Origin: JADCRZ01 sp031399065
GTDB taxonomy: Bacteria > Bacteroidota > Bacteroidia > Chitinophagales > Chitinophagaceae
Direction of reading: 5' to 3'
DNA length: 64,000 nt
Assembly: GCA_031399065.1 (NCBI GenBank)
Contig: JANNOM010000022.1
Location: forward strand, 21,501-85,500
Part shown: positions 25,696 through 34,046 of the stretch, one piece after another
Numbering within the stretch: position 1 is the first letter of the stretch
Layout of the letters: each line of letters starts with the position of its first letter
Notes under the pieces: model-generated
What the model was told of the DNA's origin: nothing
Database searches by the model: none
What the model saw: only the letters and a program-made list of their open reading frames with translations
Translations under genes and position numbers: made by a program

Positions 25696-27983
25696 TTGAT
25701 ACCCAGTTGAAACTGGCCGCCTCTTAATTTAAGATGCTGAAACCATCCGTCGTCGATAGTATAAAATACCGGGTTTTTTATTTTATATGCCCAGTCGAAC
25801 CGGATAAGGAAATAATCGAAATCGAAGCGTAAGCCGGTACCTGCCGCCACGGCCAGGTCTTTATACAAACGGGAAAAACGGAAAGAGGTATTCACCAGCT
25901 CAGGACGGTTACTGAGATTTCTATCCCACACATTGCCCATGTCCGTAAAGAGGGCACTTTTTATCTTTATACCCTGGAAAGTAGCGAGGTTGAAACGGTA
26001 TTCTATATTGGCTTCCAGTTGTATATCCCCGTAGCGGTCGTATCCTCCGCCATTGAGAGTATCGTAATAATTGCTGGAGCCAAGGCCGAGCCGGCGCACC
26101 TGCCATGCCCGCATGCTGTTAGGCCCACCTGCAACAAACGATTTAAAAAAAGGCAGCGATGGCTCCAGGTTGCCGTTGCGCTGCTTGCCATAAGGTACTC
26201 CTATACCCCCATAAGCACGGAAAGCCCATCCACTCCGCGGGAAATTGATCTTATGGACAAACTCGGCATCGAGTTTTACAAAGCGGTAAAGGCCCGACTC
26301 GCGATCCACATATTTAATCAGCCCGATCAGTGCACCGCTTTCTTCGAGTCCTGCTTTGATGGTGGTTGTTTTGTTATTCTTTTCAAAGAATGCCCTGTAT
26401 ATAAATTTCTGGCTGATCACCATCCCGTTATTAAATGAAAAGCGAAGGTTGGGAATAGAAGTGAACAGCTTTTGAAGGCTGTCCGTTTCCCCCAAACGCA
26501 CTAATTCTATATTAAAAGGCACTACCGTAAAAGAATGCCTTTTATAGCTGTATTCAAATCCTATGGAGCCGTTTAGTGATCCCAGCGTAAAGAACTGTCT
26601 TCGGTCGGTCCAGGAACCATTGAAGTTGAGAATTGTACGGGAAGAAAGTATCTTTTCTTTTTTGCCCGGGGTTAAATAAAGGAGGGCTTTGGGTATAAAT
26701 ATATCGTGGGTGAGGCTGATCTGCGTTGTTTGAATCAGCTGTGTTCTCGTTCCGAGCTCTATCCCGAAGCGGGCATTGGTATTGGTTTCTATCGATTCCC
26801 TTGCCACATTCACATTGCGGAAGCCAAGGCTTAGTCCAAACCCGAACAGGTTGGAGGTGGTTATCACATCGCCGGTATTGCGGCTTGCTTCCAGGTCTAC
26901 TATCATGGTTTGTTTACGGGCTGGGTATAGCCTGATGGCTACGTCCACATTGGCCGCGGAATCATTAGGGTATACGTCTACCGTCACCGTTTGCCATGCC
27001 CCCATTTTATAATAATTATTTACCGTTTTGAAATAGTTCTCCTGGCGGAACAACTCCCCCGGTTTTAAAGCCGATTGCCCGGCCACGAAACCGGGTTTAA
27101 ATTTATTGACCCTGCTGAAAATAGTGATGCCTTTCTTTGAAGTGGTGTCGTAAGCCATCCCCGTGCTGTCCTCTACCAGTTTCAGTTCCGGGTAAATATT
27201 TACGTCTTTAATATGAAATACTTTTAAATGGGTACTATCCCTTTTCAGACGTTGCCGGATAATCACGCTGATGGTTGGATTCTCTCTTCGCTGGTTTACT
27301 TCCTCGAGCAGGGCAGCCTGTTCCAGGGGATCGAGAAAGGGGTTGATCAGGGCTTCTACTACCGTGTCTACTTCGGCATACAGGTCTTCCCTCGACATGC
27401 GGAAATATCCGTTATTTTTAAACAGCTCCAGCAAACGGTCTATCTCCGAGGATACCACTTGTTTGGAATAGGGCTCTCCTTTTTGGAGTAGCGACTTGTT
27501 CTTTTCCTGCAGTGCCAGGTTCTGCAGCAGCGAATCGTTCAACAGGAAAGCTGTTGAATCCAGGCGTAGCCGCTTGCCCGTTTCTACGAGGAAGTTGACG
27601 GTGACCCGCATCTGTTTTTTTTTACCCGTCCCCAGCGTTTTCATGGTGGAATCCCAGGTAATGACGGATTTATAAAAGCCCCTGGAATTCATCAGCGCGT
27701 TCATATAAATGATGGAACGGTTTACGTAATTGGTATCGAACGCAGCCGGGTTCTTTAATGTTTTTCTCACGCCAGCGAGTGATACCATTTTTACCTGCAG
27801 ACTATCATCCAGTTGATTCTCCAACCCCATCTTAAGATCCGCTTTTTCGGTGGCGTTTAAATTTCCCTGTATATTTATGTTCGTTTTAAATACAAAAGGT
27901 TTGTTGGGCTGGTAATTGCGCGGCACTACACATGAAACGGAGAATACGATAACAATAAAAGCGCAATAAAATGATAAATGCAT
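25683..27983 (-). CDS. tamL: TamL-like BamA/TamA-family outer-membrane lipoprotein
   Basis: The 766-aa product has POTRA-like domains (about 60-340) followed by an OMP85 beta-barrel ending FQLGINYPF. The surface-antigen signature (FVAGGPNSMRAWQVRRLGLG) and the strand TGLRFDFDYFLIRFDWAYKIKNP match the BamA/TamA superfamily. The N-terminus has a hydrophobic signal and a cysteine at 18 in SVSC, a weak lipobox; Bacteroidota TamL proteins are known as lipid-anchored TamA relatives. It probably inserts outer-membrane proteins together with a TamB partner, which is not in this window. I chose the ATG at 27983; it shares the palindrome CATG with the start codon of the divergent methyltransferase. Confidence 0.88.
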   Translation of the reverse strand: MHLSFYCAFIVIVFSVSCVVPRNYQPNKPFVFKTNINIQGNLNATEKADLKMGLENQLDDSLQVKMVSLAGVRKTLKNPAAFDTNYVNRSIIYMNALMNSRGFYKSVITWDSTMKTLGTGKKKQMRVTVNFLVETGKRLRLDSTAFLLNDSLLQNLALQEKNKSLLQKGEPYSKQVVSSEIDRLLELFKNNGYFRMSREDLYAEVDTVVEALINPFLDPLEQAALLEEVNQRRENPTISVIIRQRLKRDSTHLKVFHIKDVNIYPELKLVEDSTGMAYDTTSKKGITIFSRVNKFKPGFVAGQSALKPGELFRQENYFKTVNNYYKMGAWQTVTVDVYPNDSAANVDVAIRLYPARKQTMIVDLEASRNTGDVITTSNLFGFGLSLGFRNVNVARESIETNTNARFGIELGTRTQLIQTTQISLTHDIFIPKALLYLTPGKKEKILSSRTILNFNGSWTDRRQFFTLGSLNGSIGFEYSYKRHSFTVVPFNIELVRLGETDSLQKLFTSIPNLRFSFNNGMVISQKFIYRAFFEKNNKTTTIKAGLEESGALIGLIKYVDRESGLYRFVKLDAEFVHKINFPRSGWAFRAYGGIGVPYGKQRNGNLEPSLPFFKSFVAGGPNSMRAWQVRRLGLGSSNYYDTLNGGGYDRYGDIQLEANIEYRFNLATFQGIKIKSALFTDMGNVWDRNLSNRPELVNTSFRFSRLYKDLAVAAGTGLRFDFDYFLIRFDWAYKIKNPVFYTIDDGWFQHLKLRGGQFQLGINYPF

Positions 27984-28725
27984 GATCACAAAATCGGAGG
28001 TCAAATATATTCAAAGTTTGGGCCATAAAAAATTCAGGGACGAACTGAAACAATTTACTGCCGAAGGCCCTAAGATAATCATTGAATTACTAAATTCCCC
28101 CTCTATCTTGTTAAAAGCCCTTTATGCTACAGAAGAATGGTTGAATGCCAATAAGGATATATGTGAATCGTTAGCCCCCGGGATGGTGATTGAAGTTAAA
28201 GATTATGAACTGGAAAAGATATCCGCTTTATCTACCCCCAACCAGGTAATAGGAATTTTTCATCAGCCCATTTTTCGTAAAGTAACAGGCTTTAACGATC
28301 GAATATCGCTTATGCTGGATGGCATACAGGACCCGGGTAATATGGGCACGCTGATACGAATCGCCGATTGGTTTGGGATAGAATATGTTATCGCATCCGA
28401 AGAAAGCGCAGATGTATATAACCCTAAAGTAGTACAGGCAACTATGGGTAGTATAGGAAGGGTACAGGTTATTTACGATGATCTGCTCCGCTTTATAAAA
28501 GAAATACCTGCCGTGCCCGTTTACGCCGCCTCGCTGCAAGGAAAGGATATAACTGAATATAAAAAGATCAATGAGGGAATAATACTTATAGGAAACGAAT
28601 CAAAAGGAATACGGGTGCCATTACTGGACTCAGCAACCCACCGTATAACTATAGCCCGGAGAGGTAAAGCCGAATCGTTGAATGCGGCCGTAGCTGCCGG
28701 CATCCTACTTTCGCACTTAGTGTGA
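27982..28725 (+). CDS. TrmH-family (SpoU) RNA methyltransferase
   Basis: The 247-aa protein is a SPOUT-class 2'-O-ribose methyltransferase. The N-terminal substrate-binding domain begins KSEVKYIQSLGHKKFRDELKQFTAEGPK, and the three SpoU motifs are seen: DGIQDPGNMGTLIRIADWFG, GIILIGNESKGIRVPLL and IARRGKAESLNAAVAAGILL. The RNA target (rRNA or tRNA) is not decidable. Its ATG overlaps the tamL ATG on the opposite strand. Confidence 0.93.
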   Translation: MITKSEVKYIQSLGHKKFRDELKQFTAEGPKIIIELLNSPSILLKALYATEEWLNANKDICESLAPGMVIEVKDYELEKISALSTPNQVIGIFHQPIFRKVTGFNDRISLMLDGIQDPGNMGTLIRIADWFGIEYVIASEESADVYNPKVVQATMGSIGRVQVIYDDLLRFIKEIPAVPVYAASLQGKDITEYKKINEGIILIGNESKGIRVPLLDSATHRITIARRGKAESLNAAVAAGILLSHLV

Positions 28726-28742
28726 AAGCTTATCTCATAATA

Positions 28743-29912
28743 TCAGAAAGAAATAATAGGATCAGGTATTCCATCCGGATCGTCGGACGCGGTTCCTTTT
28801 GTTTTAATATTAACTCCATTCAATACCAATATACCGGCCACATGTGGTGCAGCCATCGAAGTGCCGCTTAGCCGCGCATACCTTCCTTCACTGAAAGTAG
28901 ACACGATCCGAACGCCGGGCGCCGCAATGTCTACCGCATCATTTCCAAAATTGGAGAAGGTGGCAAACCTGCCCAGGCTGTCTATGGCTGATACGGTAAA
29001 AACATTGGGATGGTTAACCCTCGCTGGCGAAGCAAGAATGGCTTTCTTGGCGTCATTTCCTGCAGCTATGGAAAAAAGGATGCCTTTTTCAGCAAGCGTC
29101 CTTACTGCATTATCAAGGGCATTGGAAATAGTATCTGCCCCAAGGCTCATATTCACTACTTCACCTGCTTTAGCATTCTGGCCCACATAATTAAGAGCCC
29201 TTATCAGCCCGCTGGTATTTCCCTCTCCATCGTTATTTAAAGCCTTGAGCGCAATGATACTTATGCCGGAAGCAACTCCCAATACGCCGCGGGAATTATT
29301 TAATGCACCTATAATACCTGCCACGTGCGTACCATGACCATTCTCATCTTCCACCGATGTTTCGTTGGTGATAAAACATTTGCTAAGTGTTAGATCTACA
29401 TTCAGATCCGGGTGATCGGTATCTACTCCGGTGTCTATAATCCATACTCTTTTACCGGTACCATCATCCGCCCCGGTCCGGCGGACTCCCCACTGCACCG
29501 TTGACGCGGTTTCAACGGTAAAACAGCCTTTTTCCAATGCAATAATCCGGTCCTGTTCCACGAGTTTCACCTCTTCATCTGCTTGCAGACGTATCGCCTG
29601 GTCACGGGTGAGCCGGGCTATAAACCCGGTGTTTACCGTATTAAGAACGATGTCCATTTGCTGTTCCGGAATACGATACCTCGATAAAAGATGATTACCG
29701 GCTAATCGGGCAGTTTCCATAGACTGCTTCTTGCGTGCTCCCGGGTCACCGTCCTTCAATATCACGATATATACTTCACTCGAGGGAGAGCTGGCAAAGC
29801 TTACCGGTTCACATACGGGCTCCGGCACATTTTCCGTACTGTCCGATTTTTGGCAGCCTGCTGTAGAAAGCAGGATAGCGGCGGTAAAATAAAACCAGGA
29901 GAATTTATACAT
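28743..29912 (-). CDS. S8 subtilisin-like serine protease lipoprotein
   Basis: The 389-aa protein has a lipoprotein signal with lipobox STAGC (C20). An I9-type inhibitor prodomain follows (about 45-122). The S8 catalytic domain shows all three active-site residues: D160 in VWIIDTGVDTDHPDL, H193 in NGHGTHVAGIIGA and S352 in SGTSMAAPHVAGIL, with the oxyanion asparagine N286 in AAGND. Domain order is that of proteinase K-type subtilases. No T9SS sorting domain is present, so it should stay membrane-anchored after processing. Confidence 0.93.
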   Translation of the reverse strand: MYKFSWFYFTAAILLSTAGCQKSDSTENVPEPVCEPVSFASSPSSEVYIVILKDGDPGARKKQSMETARLAGNHLLSRYRIPEQQMDIVLNTVNTGFIARLTRDQAIRLQADEEVKLVEQDRIIALEKGCFTVETASTVQWGVRRTGADDGTGKRVWIIDTGVDTDHPDLNVDLTLSKCFITNETSVEDENGHGTHVAGIIGALNNSRGVLGVASGISIIALKALNNDGEGNTSGLIRALNYVGQNAKAGEVVNMSLGADTISNALDNAVRTLAEKGILFSIAAGNDAKKAILASPARVNHPNVFTVSAIDSLGRFATFSNFGNDAVDIAAPGVRIVSTFSEGRYARLSGTSMAAPHVAGILVLNGVNIKTKGTASDDPDGIPDPIISF

Positions 29913-29975
29913 ACAACATCTAAATTAAGATAAATACGCGACCGGAGAGCGCTTTGTTTTAAAGGTTATGTTAAT

Positions 29976-30362
29976 TTATTTAACAACATCCTCTAACTCT
30001 ACATCTGCGTCCGGGGCATCTTCCCCGGCTTCGTTTATTTTGTCCTGAATGAGCAGGGTTTCCGCCTTGCGGGAATCAATTATTTTACTCTTATGTTTTT
30101 GCAGCTTTTGTGTCAATACTTCCACGCATTCGCTCACCGAGGTTTCAAAATAAGGACTATGCTTTTTCACAAAAGGGTCGTTCCCCGGAATCTCGAGACG
30201 AATCTCGCAATAACTATTATCAGGATTGCTGTCGGGTCCTTTATACAATGTAACGTTGGCTCTTACAATATCTCCGCTTTTAAGGGTATGCAACTTTTCC
30301 CGTATAAAATTTTCCAATGTATCTCCTGCCTGAAATCCTAATGATTGAATAATGATATCCAT
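29976..30362 (-). CDS. hpf: Ribosome hibernation promoting factor (short HPF/RaiA-like)
   Basis: The 128-aa protein matches the HPF/YfiA domain: MDIIIQSLGFQAGDTLENFIREKLHTL, then VTLYKGPDSNPDNSYCEIRLEIPGNDPFVKKHSPYFETSVSECVEVLTQKLQKHKSK. It binds the decoding centre of the 30S subunit and protects idle ribosomes. It lacks the dimerising C-terminal domain of long HPF and ends in an acidic tail. I chose the internal ATG at 30362 because it starts the domain exactly; upstream in-frame codons are not conserved. Confidence 0.88.
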   Translation of the reverse strand: MDIIIQSLGFQAGDTLENFIREKLHTLKSGDIVRANVTLYKGPDSNPDNSYCEIRLEIPGNDPFVKKHSPYFETSVSECVEVLTQKLQKHKSKIIDSRKAETLLIQDKINEAGEDAPDADVELEDVVK

Positions 30363-30458
30363 AGTTATACGTTTTATAGATATCTTCCCATAATTATGCC
30401 AGGGCAATATCGGAATAGGGGTATTGTCCACTGCGTAAAAAAGTATAACCCGATGTTT

Positions 30459-31691
30459 TCAGACAAATTTAATAGCCTTCACCGGCTGTACTCTCCTGAT
30501 GATGAAAGTAGGAATAATAAGTACTAAAAAAGCGATCAGCAGCGTAGCCAGGTTTATCATCACTACATGCCACCATACAATTTTCACTTCCGCTTTTGAA
30601 ATATAATACATTTCTTCCGGTAACGGGATAAAACCATACCGCTGCTGCAGCCAGCAGATACCCAGTCCGAGCAGGTTGCCAAGTATTATTCCCGATAAAG
30701 CTATTATGATGCCGTGGTACAGAAAAATGCGCTGAAGCGTTCCGTTGGATGCACCAAGTGCCTTTAAAATACCCGTCATTCGGGTTCGTTCAAGTACCAG
30801 TATAATCAGGCAGGTGATCAGGTTAAGAACGGCAACAAGGGTCATAATGATGAGGACTATTATGATGGTCTGATCCTGCAGATTCAGCCAGTCAAAGATG
30901 TTCGGGTTCAGTTGCCGTGTTGTCTGGCTGTTCCATGCAGCGGGGAGATGATAAAAAATGGAGGAATTCACCGAATCCATGGTATCGTACTTCTTTACAA
31001 ATATTTCGTAACCCCCTATTTCCTGCGGCGTCCAGTCGTTCAGTCGCTGTATCAGCCGCATATCGCCCACAGCCAGCAATTTATCATATTCGTCGATACC
31101 TGTTTTATAAATGCCTGCTACATTCAGTTTTCTTGCTCGCGGGGCGGAGCCGTCTGATTGTATAAAATAGATCAGTACTTTATCATTTACCCGGAGCTTT
31201 AACTGCCTGGCCGTGTAAGCGGAAAGATTGATATCGCTGCTATAGCCGCTATCCGGGAAATGCACCCAGCGGCCCTGCTCCAGGAAACGGTCGATATTCC
31301 GGAAGTCGTAGCTTTTTTCCACCCCCTTAAACAGTATCCCTTCTATCGTCTCATTGGTTTTTAATATCGCATTTTTGACAGCAAACGTAGTGACGCTTTG
31401 TATGTCCGGGTTCTTTCTCAGCATCTGCAATATGGTATCGTCCTTTTCTATGGGAAGTTCCTCTGCGATAGATACATGATTGGGCTGAAAATGCTGCACG
31501 CGGATATGCCCCCAGAAACTGAATATTTTCTGACTGATGGCAAACTGGAAACCATTGGTAAAAGCCATGGCAACGATCATGACCGCCACGCTGATAACGG
31601 TGGCTGCTATCGCCAGCCTGATGATAAAGCGGGAAAAGGACTTATGCTGGTTAAAGGCGATCCGGCGGGCTATAAAACTGGCTACATTCAA
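30459..31691 (-). CDS. FtsX/LolC-like ABC transporter permease
   Basis: The 410-aa protein has the LolC/LolE/MacB-type layout: an N-terminal helix (about 25-48) after FIARRIAFNQHKSFSRFIIRLAIAATVISVAVM, a periplasmic MacB-like domain (about 50-270) and three C-terminal helices (about 283-310, 330-352, 375-398). The closing segment has LERTRMTGILKALGASNGTLQRIFLYHG. LolCE extracts lipoproteins for transport to the outer membrane; that role is inferred, and no ATPase gene is adjacent. Confidence 0.87.
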   Translation of the reverse strand: MNVASFIARRIAFNQHKSFSRFIIRLAIAATVISVAVMIVAMAFTNGFQFAISQKIFSFWGHIRVQHFQPNHVSIAEELPIEKDDTILQMLRKNPDIQSVTTFAVKNAILKTNETIEGILFKGVEKSYDFRNIDRFLEQGRWVHFPDSGYSSDINLSAYTARQLKLRVNDKVLIYFIQSDGSAPRARKLNVAGIYKTGIDEYDKLLAVGDMRLIQRLNDWTPQEIGGYEIFVKKYDTMDSVNSSIFYHLPAAWNSQTTRQLNPNIFDWLNLQDQTIIIVLIIMTLVAVLNLITCLIILVLERTRMTGILKALGASNGTLQRIFLYHGIIIALSGIILGNLLGLGICWLQQRYGFIPLPEEMYYISKAEVKIVWWHVVMINLATLLIAFLVLIIPTFIIRRVQPVKAIKFV

Positions 31692-31707
31692 GAAAGCGTG
31701 TTTACAT

Positions 31708-31715
31708 CAAAAGTA
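31708..31715 (-). promoter_or_regulatory. Candidate -7 element of the LolC-like gene
   Basis: On the minus strand TACTTTTG matches TAnnTTTG exactly, 16 nt upstream of the ATG at 31691. A weak ATTTA lies at the -33 distance. Confidence 0.45.
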
Positions 31716-31744
31716 GGGAAACATTTTTTAACTAAATTCGATGT

Positions 31745-33022
31745 ATGAAGCTATCTATCATTGCAATTGGCCTGTTGAGCTGTTTCTTTACATATGCGCA
31801 GATTCCGGACCATGTGTATTATCCCAATATCAGGAATATAAAACTTTATGTATTTAATAACCCGCTGGCATATCCCATTTATAATTTGAACAGTGGTGAG
31901 CGGCTCGAACTGCATTTTGACGATCTGGACCCTACCATCCGCAATTATTCTTATACATTCCTGCTATGCAATGCCGACTGGACACCTGCCGTGATCAGCC
32001 AGTTCGATTATATCAGGGGCTTTACGCAGCAGCGCATCACTACTTACCGGTCTTCTTCTATCGCATATACTAAATACATACATTACCAGGCGATGATTCC
32101 CCAGCAGAACGCTGCACCCTCCCGCTCGGGTAATTATTTGCTGAAAGTGTTCGCAGATGGAGATACTTCCAAAGTATTGTTTTCGCGGCGTTTCCTGGTG
32201 GTGGAAGATATATTGCCCATCGGGGCCCAGATACAGCAGCCTTTTAACGGGCAGTATTTTAGAACCCACCAGAAAATACAGTTCACCGTCAGTACCGCCA
32301 GGCTAAACCTGGTAAATGCCATGCAGCAGATCAATGTGTGCATACTGCAAAATAACCGGTGGGACAATAGTATCCGTAACATAAAACCCACTTTTATGCG
32401 GCCCGGTTCGCTGGAATATAATACGGAGCAGGATGCCCTTTTTCCCGGTGGCAGGGAATGGCGATGGCTGGATCTGCGGAGCTTCCGGCTTCAGAGCGAC
32501 CGCGTAGCCAAAGCTGATTATTCTGGCAATAAAACGGATATACTGGTAGTGCCAGACGGAGACAGGACCCAGCAACGTTTTGTAATGTATAAGGACAATA
32601 ACGGCATGTACTTCAACGAGGTGTTGGATGGTATCAATCCCTTTTGGCAGGCAGACTATGCAACCGTTCATTTCTCTTATTCGCCTCCCGGCAAAATGGC
32701 TCTCGGAGGCAGGGATGTTTACCTGTTCGGCGAACTTACCGATTATGGCGACCAGCCCAATGCAAAAATGGAATTTAATGCGCAAACGGGCATGTACGAA
32801 ACGGCATTGTTCGTGAAACAGGGGTATTACGATTATGCGTACGTAACATCCGAACGGAATGCCCCCGCGTTCAAAGCGGACTTTAACTTTACCGAAGGCA
32901 ATTTTTGGGATACGGAGAATACCTACACGATACTGGTCTATTACCGGGCACTGGGCGATCGTGCCGATAAACTGGTAGGTATTACCCGTATAAACTCACT
33001 CACCGCAAGGCCGGGCTATTAA
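31745..33022 (+). CDS. DUF5103 type IX secretion system plug protein
   Basis: The 425-aa product has a Sec signal peptide (ending YAQ at about 19) and matches DUF5103. Its Bacteroidota members were identified as the plug that closes the SprA translocon of the type IX secretion system from the periplasmic side. Recognisable blocks are IRNIKLYVFNNPLAYPIYNLNSGERLELHFDDL, YSYTFLLCNADWTPAVISQFDYIRGF and the C-terminal YDYAYVTSE segment. Length is typical. A TAAATTCG element (31733-31740) ends 4 nt before the ATG. Confidence 0.88.
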   Translation: MKLSIIAIGLLSCFFTYAQIPDHVYYPNIRNIKLYVFNNPLAYPIYNLNSGERLELHFDDLDPTIRNYSYTFLLCNADWTPAVISQFDYIRGFTQQRITTYRSSSIAYTKYIHYQAMIPQQNAAPSRSGNYLLKVFADGDTSKVLFSRRFLVVEDILPIGAQIQQPFNGQYFRTHQKIQFTVSTARLNLVNAMQQINVCILQNNRWDNSIRNIKPTFMRPGSLEYNTEQDALFPGGREWRWLDLRSFRLQSDRVAKADYSGNKTDILVVPDGDRTQQRFVMYKDNNGMYFNEVLDGINPFWQADYATVHFSYSPPGKMALGGRDVYLFGELTDYGDQPNAKMEFNAQTGMYETALFVKQGYYDYAYVTSERNAPAFKADFNFTEGNFWDTENTYTILVYYRALGDRADKLVGITRINSLTARPGY

Positions 33023-33055
33023 TAATCTGTTAAACACGGTACCAATTAATTCATC

Positions 33056-33085
33056 TTTGGAAAATGATTTTTTTAATTACATTTG
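33056..33085 (+). promoter_or_regulatory. Promoter of the SRP RNA gene
   Basis: TTTG (33056-33059), 18 nt spacer, TACATTTG (33078-33085): an exact match to the Bacteroidota -33/-7 pair. It lies 5 nt before the inferred RNA 5' end at 33091. Confidence 0.75.
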
Positions 33086-33090
33086 CACCC

Positions 33091-33184
33091 GGCAAGTCTT
33101 ATACGACCAGCTCCTGCTGAACTCCCCCAGGGTCGGAAGACAGCAAGGGTAAGCGGTTGAGCGGTGCGATGTAAGTAACTTGCC
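33091..33184 (+). ncRNA. ffs: Small bacterial signal recognition particle RNA
   Basis: The 94-nt RNA pairs its ends (GGCAAGT at 33091-33097 with ACTTGCC at 33178-33184) and is followed by a T run (33185-33191), so the closing stem may also serve termination. The conserved apical SRP element, with GGTCGGAAGACAGCAAGGGT at 33131-33150, contains the GGAA tetraloop and the asymmetric bulge bound by Ffh. It is the 4.5S-like form without an Alu domain. It lies between the plug protein gene and the aldolase gene. Confidence 0.92.
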
Positions 33185-33217
33185 TTTTTTTATTACTATT
33201 ATCTTCAAATATATAAC

Positions 33218-33868
33218 ATGAAGTTTTTTATAGACACAGCCAATCTTGCACAGATCAAGGAAGCAAACGACCTCGGAATCCTTGATGGCGTTACCACCAA
33301 CCCTTCACTGATGGCCAAAGAGGGCATTAAAGGAGAGGAGGCCATCACCAATCATTACAAAGCCATTTGTGAAATGGTGGATGGTGATATCAGCGCGGAA
33401 GTACTGGGTACTACGTTTGACGGCATCGTGGAAGAAGGAAAAAAACTGGCGGCTATTCACCCGAATATTATTGTAAAAGTGCCGATGATCAAGGACGGCG
33501 TAAAAGCCATCAAATGGTTTACCGATAATGGCATCAAGACCAATTGCACCCTGGTATTCAGTGCAGGGCAGGCCATCCTGGCGGCAAAAGCCGGCGCTGC
33601 TTACGTGTCTCCTTTTATAGGACGCATAGACGACAGCAACTGGGACGGGGTAGAACTGATCGCACAGATATCGCGCATCTATAAATTACAGGGTTATAAA
33701 ACAGAAATCCTGGCAGCATCTATCCGTACTGCCCTGCACATCGTAAAGTGTGCGGAAGCAGGAGCAGACGTTTGTACCTGCCCGCTGGAACCTATTCTCG
33801 GACTGCTGAAACACCCACTTACCGATATCGGCCTGGCCAAGTTCCTGGAAGATGCTAAAAAGATGTAA
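33218..33868 (+). CDS. fsa: Fructose-6-phosphate aldolase / transaldolase-like protein
   Basis: The 216-aa protein belongs to the short transaldolase (TalC/FSA) family. It begins MKFFIDTANLAQIKEANDLGILDGVTTNPSL, has the Schiff-base lysine in IIVKVPM (K87) and ends with the LGLLKHPLTDIGLAKF motif. Members either transfer dihydroxyacetone in the pentose phosphate pathway or cleave fructose-6-phosphate; sequence alone does not separate these. The his promoter starts 10 nt after its stop, so read-through into the his leader is possible. Confidence 0.92.
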   Translation: MKFFIDTANLAQIKEANDLGILDGVTTNPSLMAKEGIKGEEAITNHYKAICEMVDGDISAEVLGTTFDGIVEEGKKLAAIHPNIIVKVPMIKDGVKAIKWFTDNGIKTNCTLVFSAGQAILAAKAGAAYVSPFIGRIDDSNWDGVELIAQISRIYKLQGYKTEILAASIRTALHIVKCAEAGADVCTCPLEPILGLLKHPLTDIGLAKFLEDAKKM

Positions 33869-33877
33869 CAATATTTT

Positions 33878-33908
33878 TTTGGAAGCAACCCGGTTTCCCT
33901 TTACTTTG
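33878..33908 (+). promoter_or_regulatory. his operon promoter
   Basis: TTTG (33878-33881), a 20-nt spacer and TACTTTG (33902-33908) fit the Bacteroidota promoter with one base short in the -7 box. Transcription would start near 33914, leaving about four nucleotides before the leader peptide ATG at 33918. Confidence 0.65.
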
Positions 33909-33917
33909 CACATCAAT

Positions 33918-33974
33918 ATGAATACAAACATACATATCCATCATCATCATTACCTGCATATAGGTAAGCTGTGA
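33918..33974 (+). CDS. hisL: Histidine operon leader peptide
   Basis: An 18-residue reading frame, MNTNIHIHHHHYLHIGKL, contains six histidines, four of them in a row (codons 33939-33950). It lies between a promoter and an intrinsic terminator upstream of hisG, as in classical his attenuation. Slow translation at the His codons would leave GGTAAGC (33963-33969), within the 3' part of the frame, free to pair with GCTTACC in the terminator's 5' arm. Fast translation to the stop codon covers it, letting the terminator form. The frame is too short for normal gene finders. Confidence 0.93.
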   Translation: MNTNIHIHHHHYLHIGKL

Positions 33975-34000
33975 TGTTTTGTGTTGAATAATAGGACATT

Positions 34001-34030
34001 AAAAGGCTTACCGGAGGGTAGGCCTTTTTT
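34001..34030 (+). terminator. his attenuator terminator
   Basis: A 12-bp stem, AAAAGGCTTACC (34001-34012) with GGTAGGCCTTTT (34017-34028), has one G-U pair, a GGAG loop and T residues to 34030. It ends 17 nt before hisG. Its 5' arm is complementary to GGTAAGC (33963-33969), giving a mutually exclusive antiterminator. Confidence 0.92.
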
Positions 34031-34046
34031 ATTTAAAAAGTACAAT

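Noticed and set aside
28743..29912. S8 protease as a T9SS cargo protein
   Set aside because: It has a lipobox and ends shortly after the catalytic domain, without a sorting domain.
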